From Ruegeria sp. HKCCD4315 (GTDB lineage: Bacteria; Pseudomonadota; Alphaproteobacteria; Rhodobacterales; Rhodobacteraceae): 64,000 nucleotides of DNA. Positions 38,176-46,300 of the stretch are shown here, piece by piece. The DNA lies in the NCBI RefSeq assembly GCF_013112245.1, contig NZ_WVRN01000001.1, positions 1,306,501 to 1,370,500 on the forward strand, read 5' to 3'. Within the stretch, counting starts at the first letter, position 1. Each line of letters opens with the position of its first letter. The notes under the pieces are model-generated. The model had not been told where the DNA came from. It searched no databases and saw only the letters and a list, made by a program, of their open reading frames with translations. The position numbers were made by a program, and so were the translations under genes.

Positions 38176-39222
38176 ATGCAAATGAAGCCCTTGGGCCGTA
38201 CAGGAATTATGGTGAGCGAACTGTGTCTTGGAACCATGACTTTTGGCACACAGACCTCCGAAGCCGATGCGCACAAGCAGATGGACATGGCGCTGGATGC
38301 TGGCATCAACTTTGTGGACGCAGCCGAGATGTATCCGGTGAACCCGGTTTCAAAAGAAACGATCGGGCGCACCGAAGAGATTCTGGGCAACTGGAACGCG
38401 GCCAATGCGGCGCGGCGGAGCGATTACATTCTGGCGACCAAGCATTCCGGCGAGGGGTTGTCCTTTGTACGCGACGGTGCGCCGATCACAGGCAAGACGA
38501 TCCCCGAAGCGATCGAAGGGTCACTGAAGCGGTTGCAGACAGAGTGCATTGATCTCTACCAGTTTCACTGGCCGAACCGTGGCAGCTACATGTTCCGCCA
38601 GAATTGGGATTTTGCGCCAACCGGGCACAACACCGATGACGTTCTAGAGAACATGCAGGAGTGTCTGGAGGCGTTGCAGGCTCAGGTCGACAAGGGCAAC
38701 ATCCGCGCCTTTGGTCTGTCCAACGAAAGTGCATGGGGCACGGCGCAGTGGGTGCGTTTGGCCGAAAAGATGGGTGCGCCGCGTGTGGCATCGGTTCAGA
38801 ACGAATATTCTCTGCTCTGTCGTCTGTTCGACACGGATATGGCCGAGCTATGCGTGCATGAAGATGTCGGGCTGATGGCGTTCTCGCCTTTGGGTACCGG
38901 GTTGCTGACGGGTAAGTATCAGGGTGGTGCCGTCCCGGACGGTTCGCGCATGTCGCTTTCGCCTGAACTGGGCGGGCGCAAGTCTGATCGGGTGTTTGAT
39001 GCGGTCGCGGCTTATCTGGACGTTGCTGCGCGCCATAGCTTGGATCCGACGCATATGGCATTGGCCTGGTGTCGTACACGTCCGTTCATGATGTCCGCTA
39101 TTTTTGGCGCGACCACGATTGAGCAGCTTGAACACGTATTGGCTGGCGCGGATCTGACGTTGTCAGATGAGGTGCTGGCAGAGTTGGATGCAGCCCATAA
39201 GGCGCACCCAATGCCGTACTGA
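38176..39222 (+). CDS. Aldo/keto reductase (Tas-like)
   Basis: A 348-residue aldo/keto reductase using NADPH. It starts MKPLGRTGIMVSELCLGTMTFGTQ and holds the catalytic tetrad region DAGINFVDAAEMYPVNPVSKET, the KH pair in LATKHSG and the QFHWPNRG block; the length and the inserted NRGSYMFRQNWDF loop match the Tas group (YajO/Tas-type). Substrate unknown. GGGAGA precedes ATG 38176. It ends before repeat copy C. Confidence 0.87.
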   Translation: MQMKPLGRTGIMVSELCLGTMTFGTQTSEADAHKQMDMALDAGINFVDAAEMYPVNPVSKETIGRTEEILGNWNAANAARRSDYILATKHSGEGLSFVRDGAPITGKTIPEAIEGSLKRLQTECIDLYQFHWPNRGSYMFRQNWDFAPTGHNTDDVLENMQECLEALQAQVDKGNIRAFGLSNESAWGTAQWVRLAEKMGAPRVASVQNEYSLLCRLFDTDMAELCVHEDVGLMAFSPLGTGLLTGKYQGGAVPDGSRMSLSPELGGRKSDRVFDAVAAYLDVAARHSLDPTHMALAWCRTRPFMMSAIFGATTIEQLEHVLAGADLTLSDEVLAELDAAHKAHPMPY

Positions 39223-39227
39223 GGGCA

Positions 39228-39286
39228 GGGGGCGCTGCCCCCGCCGCCTTCGGCGGCTCCCCCGAGGTATTTTTAGCCAGATGAAG
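39228..39286. repeat. 3'-end hairpin/T-run element, copy C
   Basis: Hairpins GGGGGC-GCT-GCCCCC (39228-39242) and GCCGCC-TTC-GGCGGC (39243-39257) are followed by TCCCCCGAGGTATTTTT and AGCCAGATGAAG. It starts five bases after the aldo/keto reductase stop and ends ten bases before the regulator stop. Layout is nearly the same as copy B. Confidence 0.88.
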
Positions 39287-39296
39287 TTGGATCCGG

Positions 39297-40283
39297 TCAG
39301 TGATGGGTGGGGTGCGCGCGCTCTTGCCTGAGGTCGCGGGCGGACTGGCCGTGCGCGGTGCGAAAGGCACGGGCAAAGCTGGATTGTGAGGCAAATCCCG
39401 TGGCCAGCGCCACGTCCATCAGCGGCATGTCGGTGTCGGTAACAAGTCGGCGGGCCTCGGCCAGGCGCAGTTGCAGATAATGGTCCTGCGGCGTGGTGTT
39501 CAGGCGCAGACGGAACTGTTGTTGCAACGTACGCGGGCTGGTGCCCAGTCGGTCTGCGATATAGGCAAGCGGCAGGGGGTCATCCAAAGAGTCCTGCATC
39601 AGTGAATTGGCCTTGGCGGTCAAAGCTGTGTGGCGGTGTGGTGCGCCAGTGCGACTTTGCGGTTTGGCAGGGTCTGGAGCGCCTTCGTAGAGGAACAAGC
39701 CCGAAACGCGCGCCGCGAAACCCGCGCCATGGCGGGCGGCGATGATGTGCAGCATCATCTCAACCGCTGGGATCGCGCCCCCTGACGTCAGCCTAGTGTC
39801 CGAGACGGTGTAGCGGTCAGGGCGTACATCGACCTCGGGGAAGCGCGCGGCGAAGTTTTCCAAGTCTTCCCAATGGGTGGTGGCGGCGTGACCGTCAAGC
39901 AGCCCGGCCTCGGCCAGCAGCCATGGGCCGCCGTCGATGCCTGCCATTGTTGCACCGGTGCCTGCGATCCGGCGTAGACCCGCGAGCAGGCTGGGGGTGG
40001 CGTGACGGGCCAGTTGGAACCCGGCCACAACGATCATCAGGTCACAGCCTTGTAGACGTGCCAGCGGGATGCCGGGCACTTGCAGGGCGCTGGTCAGCAT
40101 TGCCGGTTCGGGTGTCGCTGTCACATAGTCCCAGTCAAAAGCCGGGCGGTCGGCCAGACGGTTGGCCGCGCGCATCGGGTCGACGGCCGAGGCGAAGCTG
40201 AGCGTGTTGCAGTCATCAAGCACCAGCACCGCCGTTTTCAGGGCGCGATGTTCGGGTTGCAGTATGTTTTTTGCGGATTGCAT
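39297..40283 (-). CDS. cdhR: GlxA-family AraC-type regulator (CdhR-like), carnitine operon
   Basis: A 328-residue regulator with an N-terminal DJ-1/glutaminase-like domain (VLVLDDCNTLSFASAVDP to about 180) and a C-terminal AraC DNA-binding domain (YIADRLGTSPRTLQQQFRLRL and MDVALATGFASQSSFARAFRTAHG). The nucleophile position reads AGIDGGPWLL, without Cys, as in sensor members such as GbdR and CdhR. It is divergent from the BKACE gene, so control of the carnitine operon is the natural guess. I start at ATG 40283; the frame stays open to a TTG at 40349. Confidence 0.82.
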   Translation of the reverse strand: MQSAKNILQPEHRALKTAVLVLDDCNTLSFASAVDPMRAANRLADRPAFDWDYVTATPEPAMLTSALQVPGIPLARLQGCDLMIVVAGFQLARHATPSLLAGLRRIAGTGATMAGIDGGPWLLAEAGLLDGHAATTHWEDLENFAARFPEVDVRPDRYTVSDTRLTSGGAIPAVEMMLHIIAARHGAGFAARVSGLFLYEGAPDPAKPQSRTGAPHRHTALTAKANSLMQDSLDDPLPLAYIADRLGTSPRTLQQQFRLRLNTTPQDHYLQLRLAEARRLVTDTDMPLMDVALATGFASQSSFARAFRTAHGQSARDLRQERAHPTHH

Positions 40284-40309
40284 CAAGTTCGATTCGCATT
40301 CTGGCAAGT

Positions 40310-40413
40310 TGTTTTCCCAAGGCTGCGCCAGAGTCGGGTCAGAACGCAAATCGGAATCCGGGGAGAAGCCTGGGGAAAACTCAGGTCAAAACCGGGTATA
40401 ACTTGGGGAAAAC
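40310..40413. promoter_or_regulatory. Repeated TGGGGAAAAC boxes in the carnitine operon control region
   Basis: CCTGGGGAAAAC (40369-40380) and CTTGGGGAAAAC (40402-40413) are direct repeats 33 bases apart, about three helical turns, and CTTGGGAAAAC occurs inverted at 40311-40321. The last copy overlaps the ribosome binding site of the BKACE gene. They suit an AraC-type protein such as the divergent regulator. Confidence 0.55.
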
Positions 40414-40416
40414 GCC

Positions 40417-41331
40417 ATGCCTCTGGAAATGAACCGTGATGTCTTTATCACCTGCGCCGTGACCGGCTCGGGTGGAACGCAGGATCGCAGCCCTCATGTA
40501 CCGCGCTCGCCGCAGCAGATTGCCGACAGCGCGATTGCTGCCGCCAAGGCTGGGGCTGCAGTTGTGCATTGCCATGTGCGTGACCCCGAAACCGGTGCGC
40601 CAAGCCGTCGGCTGGACCTGTATCGTGAGGTGACAGACCGGATTCGCGACGCCGACGTGGACGTTGTTCTGAACCTGACCGCGGGGATGGGTGGGGACAT
40701 CGTGTTTGGGGGCGTTGAAAGCCCGTTTCCTGTGAATGAGGCCGGGACTGACATGATCGGCGCGTCGGAGCGCGTTGCGCATATTGCCGAGTGTTTGCCC
40801 GAAATCTGCACTTTGGACTGTGGCACCATGAACTTTGCCGAGGCCGACTACGTCATGACCAACACGCCCGGTGCGCTGCGCGCTATGGGACAGATGATGA
40901 CGGATATGGGGGTAAAGCCCGAGATCGAAGCCTTTGACACCGGCCACCTATGGTTTGCCAAGCGGTTGGTGAAAGAGGGGATTCTGGAGCCCAACGCGTT
41001 GGTTCAGCTGTGCATGGGTGTGCCGTGGGGTGCGCCGGACGATCTGAATACCTTCATGGCGATGGTGAACAATGTCCCCGATGATTGGACCTACAGCGCA
41101 TTTTCGCTGGGGCGTAACCAGATGGCTTATGTCGCCGCTACGGTGCTGGCGGGCGGCAACGTGCGCGTGGGTCTGGAGGATAACCTGTGGCTGGACAAGG
41201 GCGTGCTGGCCGAGAACTGGCAACTGGTCGAACGGGCCGGGACCATCATCGAGAATATGGGCGCACGGGTCATCGGGCCGCAAGAAGTGCGCGAGAAGTT
41301 GGGATTGGAAAAACGCGCGCCCAAAAACTGA
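40417..41331 (+). CDS. cdhC: BKACE family enzyme, likely 3-dehydrocarnitine cleavage enzyme
   Basis: BKACE enzymes cleave beta-keto acids with acetyl-CoA in a zinc-dependent retro-Claisen reaction. The 304-residue product has the zinc pair HCHVRDP (H51, H53), NLTAGMGGD, DCGTMNFA, EAFDTGHLW and GNVRVGLEDNLWLDKG. In Pseudomonas, the carnitine locus member (CdhC) turns 3-dehydrocarnitine plus acetyl-CoA into betainyl-CoA and acetoacetate; location next to a carnitine dehydrogenase-thioesterase supports that role here. It starts three bases after a TGGGGAAAAC box. Confidence 0.85.
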   Translation: MPLEMNRDVFITCAVTGSGGTQDRSPHVPRSPQQIADSAIAAAKAGAAVVHCHVRDPETGAPSRRLDLYREVTDRIRDADVDVVLNLTAGMGGDIVFGGVESPFPVNEAGTDMIGASERVAHIAECLPEICTLDCGTMNFAEADYVMTNTPGALRAMGQMMTDMGVKPEIEAFDTGHLWFAKRLVKEGILEPNALVQLCMGVPWGAPDDLNTFMAMVNNVPDDWTYSAFSLGRNQMAYVAATVLAGGNVRVGLEDNLWLDKGVLAENWQLVERAGTIIENMGARVIGPQEVREKLGLEKRAPKN

Positions 41332-41391
41332 TTTGTTCGCGTTGGACGGCCCAATCCGAAAGCTCAGGGTGTCAGCATAAGGATTTAAACC

Positions 41392-41709
41392 ATGCGAGCG
41401 TTTCTGGTGATGTGCGTGGCGCTCCTGATGCTGTGCCTACCCCGGGAAGGGGCAGCGCAAGCCACAGAGGACGACTTGGCCCGCCAGGAGTGCGAAGCCA
41501 AGGGTGGACGCTATGAGGTGGGTGGGCGACTCCGGCAGTTTATCTGCTTTGAACCTTTGCCAGACGCCGGGGAGTCCTGTGAAAAAGCCTCCGATTGTGC
41601 AGGGTTCTGCCTGTCGGACACCAAACAATGCAGTGCCGTTACGCCGAAATTCGGATGTATTTCGCATCTGGATGAGGCGGGGCAGGCACAAGTGATCTGT
41701 ATCGATTAG
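41392..41709 (+). CDS. Secreted cysteine-rich protein within the carnitine operon
   Basis: A 105-residue protein with a signal peptide (VMCVALLMLCLPREGAAQA). The mature part has eight cysteines (QECEA, FICFE, ESCEKASDCAGFCLSD, KQCSA, FGCIS, VICID), about one per ten residues, so a disulfide-tied periplasmic fold is likely. It lies 60 bases after the BKACE gene and eight bases before the dehydrogenase, so it is inside the operon. I do not recognise the family; substrate capture or envelope sensing are only guesses. Confidence 0.7.
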   Translation: MRAFLVMCVALLMLCLPREGAAQATEDDLARQECEAKGGRYEVGGRLRQFICFEPLPDAGESCEKASDCAGFCLSDTKQCSAVTPKFGCISHLDEAGQAQVICID

Positions 41710-41717
41710 AGGACGAT

Positions 41718-43184
41718 ATGACAAAAACGGCAGCAATCATCGGGGGTGGGGTCATTGGCGGCGGTTGGGCTGCACGGTTCCTGCTGAATGGCTGGAACGT
41801 CCGGGTGTTCGACCCGGACCCGGAAGCAGAACGCAAGATTGGTGAGGTTCTGGACAATGCGCGACGGTCTCTGCCGGGCTTGAGCGATGTGCCGTTGCCG
41901 GCCGAAGGGACGCTGAGCTTTCATGATGACATGGCCGACGCCGTAGAAGGCGCGACTTGGATTCAGGAAAGTGTGCCGGAACGGCTGGATCTGAAACTAA
42001 AAGTCTACAAGGGTTTGCAAGAAGCTTGCGACCCGGGCGCAATCATCGGGTCGTCGACCAGCGGCTTCAAACCCTCGGAACTGCAAGACGGCGCGCTGCG
42101 CCCCGAGCAGATCGTCGTCACACATCCGTTCAACCCGGTCTACCTGCTGCCGCTGATCGAGCTGGTGCCCACCGACAAGAACCCGCCCGAAATGGTCGCG
42201 CGCGCGCAGGAGTTGCTGAAATCGGTCGGGTTTTTCCCGCTGCACATCAAGAAGGAAATTGACGCGCATATTGCGGACCGGTTCCTTGAAGCGGTGTGGC
42301 GAGAGGCTCTGTGGCTGGTCAAGGACGGCATTGCAACGACCGAAGAAATCGATGAGGCGATCCGGATGGGCTTTGGCATCCGTTGGGCGCAGATGGGCCT
42401 GTTCGAGACCTACCGCGTGGCCGGGGGCGAGGCCGGGATGCGTCATTTCATGGCGCAATTTGGTCCGGCTTTGAAATGGCCTTGGACCAAGCTGATGGAT
42501 GTGCCCGAATTCACCGATGAGCTGGTCGATATGATCGCCGATCAGTCCGACGCACAATCTGGGATGCACTCGATCCGCGAACTGGAGCGCATTCGCGACA
42601 ACAACCTTGTGGGTATGATGCGGGCCCTCAAGGCGCAGAATTATGGGGCAGGCGCGGCTCTGAACCAGCATGATGCGCTGTTAAAACCGGGTGCCTTGCC
42701 GACATTGGATCAGGCGGACCTGAGCCAGCCGATCCTGACCCTGTCGCGCGCCGTCCCGCTGGATTGGACGGACTATAATGGCCACATGAATGAGGCGAAG
42801 TATCTGGAGGCCTTTGCCGCCGCCACGGACCGCTTCATGGAGATCATCGGTTGCGACATGGAGTACATCTCGTCGGGCGGCAGTTACTTCACCGCCGAAA
42901 ACCACATTCGTTACATCGATGAGGTCAACGCGGGTGCAAAGATCGAGGTGCGCACGCAGATGCTGCTGGGGCAGGGTAAGAAGCTGCACGTGTTCCACAG
43001 CATGTATGAAGGCGACAAGCTGCTGGCCACAGGCGAAAGCTTTTTGCTGCATGTCAGTCTCGAGACGCGCCGACCCAGCCCTCCTTCCCCTGAAATCGAA
43101 GCGGCGATGGCTCGTATTGCCGAAGCTCAGTCCGCGTTGCCCTACCCCGAAGGTGCGGGGGCCGCTATTCGGAAGCCCTCATGA
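41718..43184 (+). CDS. cdhA: Fused carnitine 3-dehydrogenase and betainyl-CoA thioesterase
   Basis: A 488-residue two-domain enzyme. Residues 1-315 are an NAD-dependent 3-hydroxyacyl dehydrogenase-type fold: GGGVIGGGWA (9-18), the active-site HPFNP and ELV blocks, and DNNLVGMMRALK at the end of the domain. Residues about 340-475 are a hotdog thioesterase (LDWTDYNGHMNEAKYLEAF, GGSYFTAENHIRYIDEV). In Pseudomonas these are separate proteins CdhA (carnitine to dehydrocarnitine) and CdhB (betainyl-CoA to glycine betaine). The fusion thus brackets the BKACE step. Stop overlaps the SDR start by four bases. Confidence 0.88.
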   Translation: MTKTAAIIGGGVIGGGWAARFLLNGWNVRVFDPDPEAERKIGEVLDNARRSLPGLSDVPLPAEGTLSFHDDMADAVEGATWIQESVPERLDLKLKVYKGLQEACDPGAIIGSSTSGFKPSELQDGALRPEQIVVTHPFNPVYLLPLIELVPTDKNPPEMVARAQELLKSVGFFPLHIKKEIDAHIADRFLEAVWREALWLVKDGIATTEEIDEAIRMGFGIRWAQMGLFETYRVAGGEAGMRHFMAQFGPALKWPWTKLMDVPEFTDELVDMIADQSDAQSGMHSIRELERIRDNNLVGMMRALKAQNYGAGAALNQHDALLKPGALPTLDQADLSQPILTLSRAVPLDWTDYNGHMNEAKYLEAFAAATDRFMEIIGCDMEYISSGGSYFTAENHIRYIDEVNAGAKIEVRTQMLLGQGKKLHVFHSMYEGDKLLATGESFLLHVSLETRRPSPPSPEIEAAMARIAEAQSALPYPEGAGAAIRKPS

Positions 43185-43939
43185 GACGAAGGGTGCTTGT
43201 GACCGCTGGCGCGTCTGGTGTCGGTCGCGCCATGGCCGAAGCGTTTGATGCGGCTGGATATGATGTCTGGGTCACGGATATCGATCCGGTGGCATTAAAT
43301 TCTGTTCCGGATCATTGGACGGCACATCGCGCGGATGTTGTGGATGAGGCCGACATGCGCGGCGTTTTTGACGCTGTTTCGCAGGCGGGTGGTTTGGATG
43401 CGTTATGTGCCAATGCCGGAATAGCAGGGCCAACGGATGCCATCGAAGACATCGATTTGAACGCTTGGCGGGTCTGCGTCGCGGTTAATCTGGACGGTGC
43501 GTTTCTGGCTGCCAAATATGCCGCCCCGTTGATGAAGTCAGCGCGGGCGGGCAGCATCATCCTGACTTCGTCGACGGCAGGTCAGTACGGCTATCCGTTT
43601 CGTGCGCCGTATGCCTCGGCAAAATGGGCGGTCATTGGATTGATGAAAACACTTGCGATGGAACTGGGCCCGCATGGGATACGCGCAAACGCAATCTGCC
43701 CAGGCGCAGTTGAAGGCCCGCGCATGGAAGGTGTTCTGGCCCGTGAGGCAGAAGCCAAAGGCATGAGCCGCGATGCGGTGTACCAAGGCTATGCCTCAGG
43801 CACGTCCATGGGGCGCTTTGTCGAAGCGCAGGACATAGCCAATATGGCCGTCTTCCTTGCGTCAGATGCGGCGCGGCTGGTGTCGGGTCAGGTCATCGCG
43901 GTGGATGGTCACACGGTTAATCCTGACCCAAAACTGTGA
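43181..43939 (+). CDS. SDR family oxidoreductase, carnitine operon
   Basis: A 252-residue classical SDR with TAGASGVG, CANAGIAGP, the Ser in SSTAGQYGYPFRAPYASAK with Tyr and Lys, and the ending GQVIAVDGHTVN. Its ATG overlaps the stop of the fused carnitine enzyme (ATGA), so the two are co-translated. It may act on a carnitine-related hydroxy acid or a product such as 3-hydroxybutyrate; this is inference from position. The stop lies one base short of the convergent small gene's stop. Confidence 0.85.
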   Translation: MRRRVLVTAGASGVGRAMAEAFDAAGYDVWVTDIDPVALNSVPDHWTAHRADVVDEADMRGVFDAVSQAGGLDALCANAGIAGPTDAIEDIDLNAWRVCVAVNLDGAFLAAKYAAPLMKSARAGSIILTSSTAGQYGYPFRAPYASAKWAVIGLMKTLAMELGPHGIRANAICPGAVEGPRMEGVLAREAEAKGMSRDAVYQGYASGTSMGRFVEAQDIANMAVFLASDAARLVSGQVIAVDGHTVNPDPKL

Positions 43940-43940
43940 T

Positions 43941-44123
43941 CTAGCCCTGATTTGGCCCACGGATCTGGCGGATGGTCTGACGGACCGCCTGCCAGTCCTG
44001 TGCTTCCTGCTGGTTTCCGGCAGCCTCGCATTCGCGCATTTTCTGCGCAGCTTCGGCCTCGGCCCGGTCTCCGTGAGCGGCGTAAAGGGCACGTGCGTAT
44101 TGAGCGGTTTGTAATGCGTCCAT
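43941..44123 (-). CDS. Small conserved-looking protein, unknown function
   Basis: A 60-residue helical, charged protein (MDALQTAQYARALYAAHGD, AEAEAAQKMRECEAAGNQQ, DWQAVRQTIRQIRG). GGAGG lies nine bases before ATG 44123, which is why I do not use the longer 76-codon frame. It resembles short hypothetical proteins common in this bacterial family. No motif tells its role. Confidence 0.6.
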   Translation of the reverse strand: MDALQTAQYARALYAAHGDRAEAEAAQKMRECEAAGNQQEAQDWQAVRQTIRQIRGPNQG

Positions 44124-44202
44124 TCCTGTGGTCCTCCGTCTGTGGTCGGAATGCCCGAAGGTTCGCGCCAACGGACCATAGCACAGGATTGGTCTGCCCG
44201 CA

Positions 44203-45072
44203 TCATGTGGTTTCAGAAATTCTGGATCTGAGCTGCCGCAGGTGGTTGGGAAAGTTTCGGGCAGTCACATCAGCTTCGCGCACCAGCGTGTCGAAGTGAC
44301 GTGTAAAGGTTTCGATTCGGTCCCGGTCGCGGAACGCCATATAGTGACTGCCAGCGTAGAACACGCAAAGCAGGGGGCCGAAAATCGTCACCGGCGCGGA
44401 ATAGAGGCGTTTGGCATCAAATAGATAGATCCGCATTCTGGGGTAAAGCTGATCGCAAAGTGTCAGAAGGTGGTCGATCTGTTCCAGCCGCACCTGCGCG
44501 CTAAGGCCGCTGTAATACCCTGTGGCGCTTGCAAAGCTCTCGATTTCGAACAGCGGCATGGCGATTTCATAATCCGATTGCGCGCTGCGCATCCAGGCCA
44601 ACCTGTCCTCAGACGCGCCGATGGCCTGATCTGCCGTGCGCCCCAGATGCGGGGCATATTCCCATTCCAGCACAGCACGGGTCTTGAGCATGTCGGGCAG
44701 GGTCGCCGGGACATAGCGAACCTTGTAACCAGCGGCCTCCTTGTGCCACTCGAAGATCCGTTCATCGACCAGCGCGCGGGGGGCTTCGGTGAAACTCAGA
44801 GAGCTGGCCAGAAGCTCGGCCGCGCTTTCGGGCCTGTCAGAGAGGCTCAATAACCAATCGGCTGAAACACCAAGTGCGGCCGCGCATCCTCCGACCACAT
44901 GCGCGTTGGGCAGACGCGCACCATGCCCGGTCAAAAGCTGCGATACGGTCGAACGATCAACACTGATGTGCCGTGCCAGCGCGCTTTGACTGATGTCTCG
45001 CTGCTCCATCGCCTGAGCCAGACGTTGACGGAACTGAGCGGCGCGATCTCTTTTGTCGATTTTTTCCTGCAT
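44203..45072 (-). CDS. XRE-family transcriptional regulator
   Basis: A 289-residue protein with an N-terminal helix-turn-helix of XRE type (about 14-75: QFRQRLAQAMEQRDISQSALARHISVDRSTVSQLLTG, GGCAAALGVSADWLLSLSD). The remaining 200 residues, rich in Trp, Tyr and Phe (LEWEYAPHLG, YYSGLSAQVRLEQIDHLLTLCDQLYPRMRIYLFDA), are a ligand or partner domain I do not recognise. The start at 45072 has no Shine-Dalgarno sequence, and a palindrome stands five bases upstream, so autoregulation or leaderless translation is possible. It diverges from the DUF2061-desaturase genes. Confidence 0.78.
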   Translation of the reverse strand: MQEKIDKRDRAAQFRQRLAQAMEQRDISQSALARHISVDRSTVSQLLTGHGARLPNAHVVGGCAAALGVSADWLLSLSDRPESAAELLASSLSFTEAPRALVDERIFEWHKEAAGYKVRYVPATLPDMLKTRAVLEWEYAPHLGRTADQAIGASEDRLAWMRSAQSDYEIAMPLFEIESFASATGYYSGLSAQVRLEQIDHLLTLCDQLYPRMRIYLFDAKRLYSAPVTIFGPLLCVFYAGSHYMAFRDRDRIETFTRHFDTLVREADVTARNFPNHLRQLRSRISETT

Positions 45073-45076
45073 ATAT

Positions 45077-45088
45077 TGATAAATATCA
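45077..45088. promoter_or_regulatory. Palindrome at the XRE regulator start
   Basis: TGATAAATATCA, arms TGATA and TATCA with two bases between, begins five bases upstream of the XRE start in an AT-rich stretch. It is a plausible autoregulatory site and may also serve the divergent DUF2061 promoter. Confidence 0.45.
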
Positions 45089-45180
45089 TAGATGTTGAAT
45101 TTTGTTAATCATATTCAGAATTCCCACCATGACCATCGCCCTGTAACCCTTTGAAAAAAGCAAAAAGACTGAGGGTCGGA

Positions 45181-45384
45181 ATGGAAACGCGGCGAAGATC
45201 TGTCGTGAAAGCAATCGTTTGGAATGTCATGGGGCTTGTCACCATGACTGTTGTGGGGCTGATTGCCACGGGCTCGGCTACTGTGGGCGGGGTTGTGGCG
45301 CTGGTGAACACCGCCATTGGCCTGACCATGTATGTGATTTACGAGCGGGTTTGGGCAGGTATCTCGTGGGGGCGCAATGGCTGA
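45181..45384 (+). CDS. DUF2061 membrane protein
   Basis: A 67-residue protein with the DUF2061 pattern: METRRRSVVKAIVWNVMG, two short hydrophobic spans (LVTMTVVGLIATG and VVALVNTAIGLTMYVIYERVW) and a Trp-rich end. The function is unknown. The reading frame overlaps the desaturase start by eight bases, so the two are translated together. ATG 45181 is preceded by GAGGGTCGGA. Confidence 0.83.
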   Translation: METRRRSVVKAIVWNVMGLVTMTVVGLIATGSATVGGVVALVNTAIGLTMYVIYERVWAGISWGRNG

Positions 45385-46279
45385 GCGACCCACTTCCCAA
45401 TCGCCTGAATGGGGCACATTGTTCCTGATCATTGCCTGCTATGGGGCGTGGCTTGCAGGTCTGTTTTGGTTGGCAAGCCTGTCAGTTTGGCTGGCCGTTC
45501 CAGCCCTTGCTGTTGTTGCGGCGCTGCATTCGTCGCTGACACATGAGGCCCTGCACGGGCATCCTTTCCGCACAAAATGGGTAAACGAGGCGCTGATGGC
45601 GCTGCCGCTGACGCTGTTCATCCCGTACAACCGCTTTCGGGATTTGCACCTGGCGCATCATCAGGATGCAGCGTTGACCGATCCATATGACGACCCGGAA
45701 TCGAACTATTTGGATCCCAAGGTCTGGTCGACTCTTCCGCGCGGCTTACAAAAGCTGCTGGCGGTCAACAACACGCTGCTTGGGCGCATGGTCTTGGGCC
45801 CGGCTATCGGACAAGTTCTGTTTCTGCGCGACGAATGGCGAGGCGCGCGGCATTGGGACAAGGATATCCTGCTGGCTTGGGCTTTGCACCTGCCGGGTGC
45901 GGCGGTGGTGCTGTGGGTTGTTGCCCAGTCGTCTATGCCGGTTTGGGCCTATTTGATTTCTGCCTATTTCGGGCTGGGGCTGCTAAAAATACGGACCTTC
46001 CTTGAGCACCGTGCGCATGAAAAATCCCGTGCGCGTACGGTTATTATCGAAGACCGGGGCCCGCTGGCTTTTCTGTTTCTGAACAACAACCTGCACGTGG
46101 TTCATCACATGAACCCCAACGCCCCGTGGTACCAGTTGCCGCAACTGTATGAAGACGGCAAGGATAGGTATCTGGCCTGCAATGAGGCTTACGTGTACCG
46201 GTCTTACGCGCAAATTTTCCGGCAGTATCTGCTGCGCGCGAAAGACCCTGTGCCGCATCCGCTCTGGCCAAAGTCCTGA
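45377..46279 (+). CDS. Fatty acid desaturase / hydroxylase (membrane di-iron)
   Basis: A 300-residue membrane enzyme with histidine boxes HEALHGH (56-62), HLAHH (91-95) and HVVHH (240-244). The first box (HEALHGHPF) and the LNNNLHVVHH arrangement fit a fatty-acid desaturase/carotenoid-hydroxylase superfamily member different from the one at 11-12 kb. Substrate not determined. It is translationally coupled to DUF2061 and 21 bases from the following EamA permease. The divergent XRE regulator may control it, perhaps for membrane fluidity; that is inference. Confidence 0.82.
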   Translation: MAERPTSQSPEWGTLFLIIACYGAWLAGLFWLASLSVWLAVPALAVVAALHSSLTHEALHGHPFRTKWVNEALMALPLTLFIPYNRFRDLHLAHHQDAALTDPYDDPESNYLDPKVWSTLPRGLQKLLAVNNTLLGRMVLGPAIGQVLFLRDEWRGARHWDKDILLAWALHLPGAAVVLWVVAQSSMPVWAYLISAYFGLGLLKIRTFLEHRAHEKSRARTVIIEDRGPLAFLFLNNNLHVVHHMNPNAPWYQLPQLYEDGKDRYLACNEAYVYRSYAQIFRQYLLRAKDPVPHPLWPKS

Positions 46280-46300
46280 TTTGACGACACAACGGGTGGC

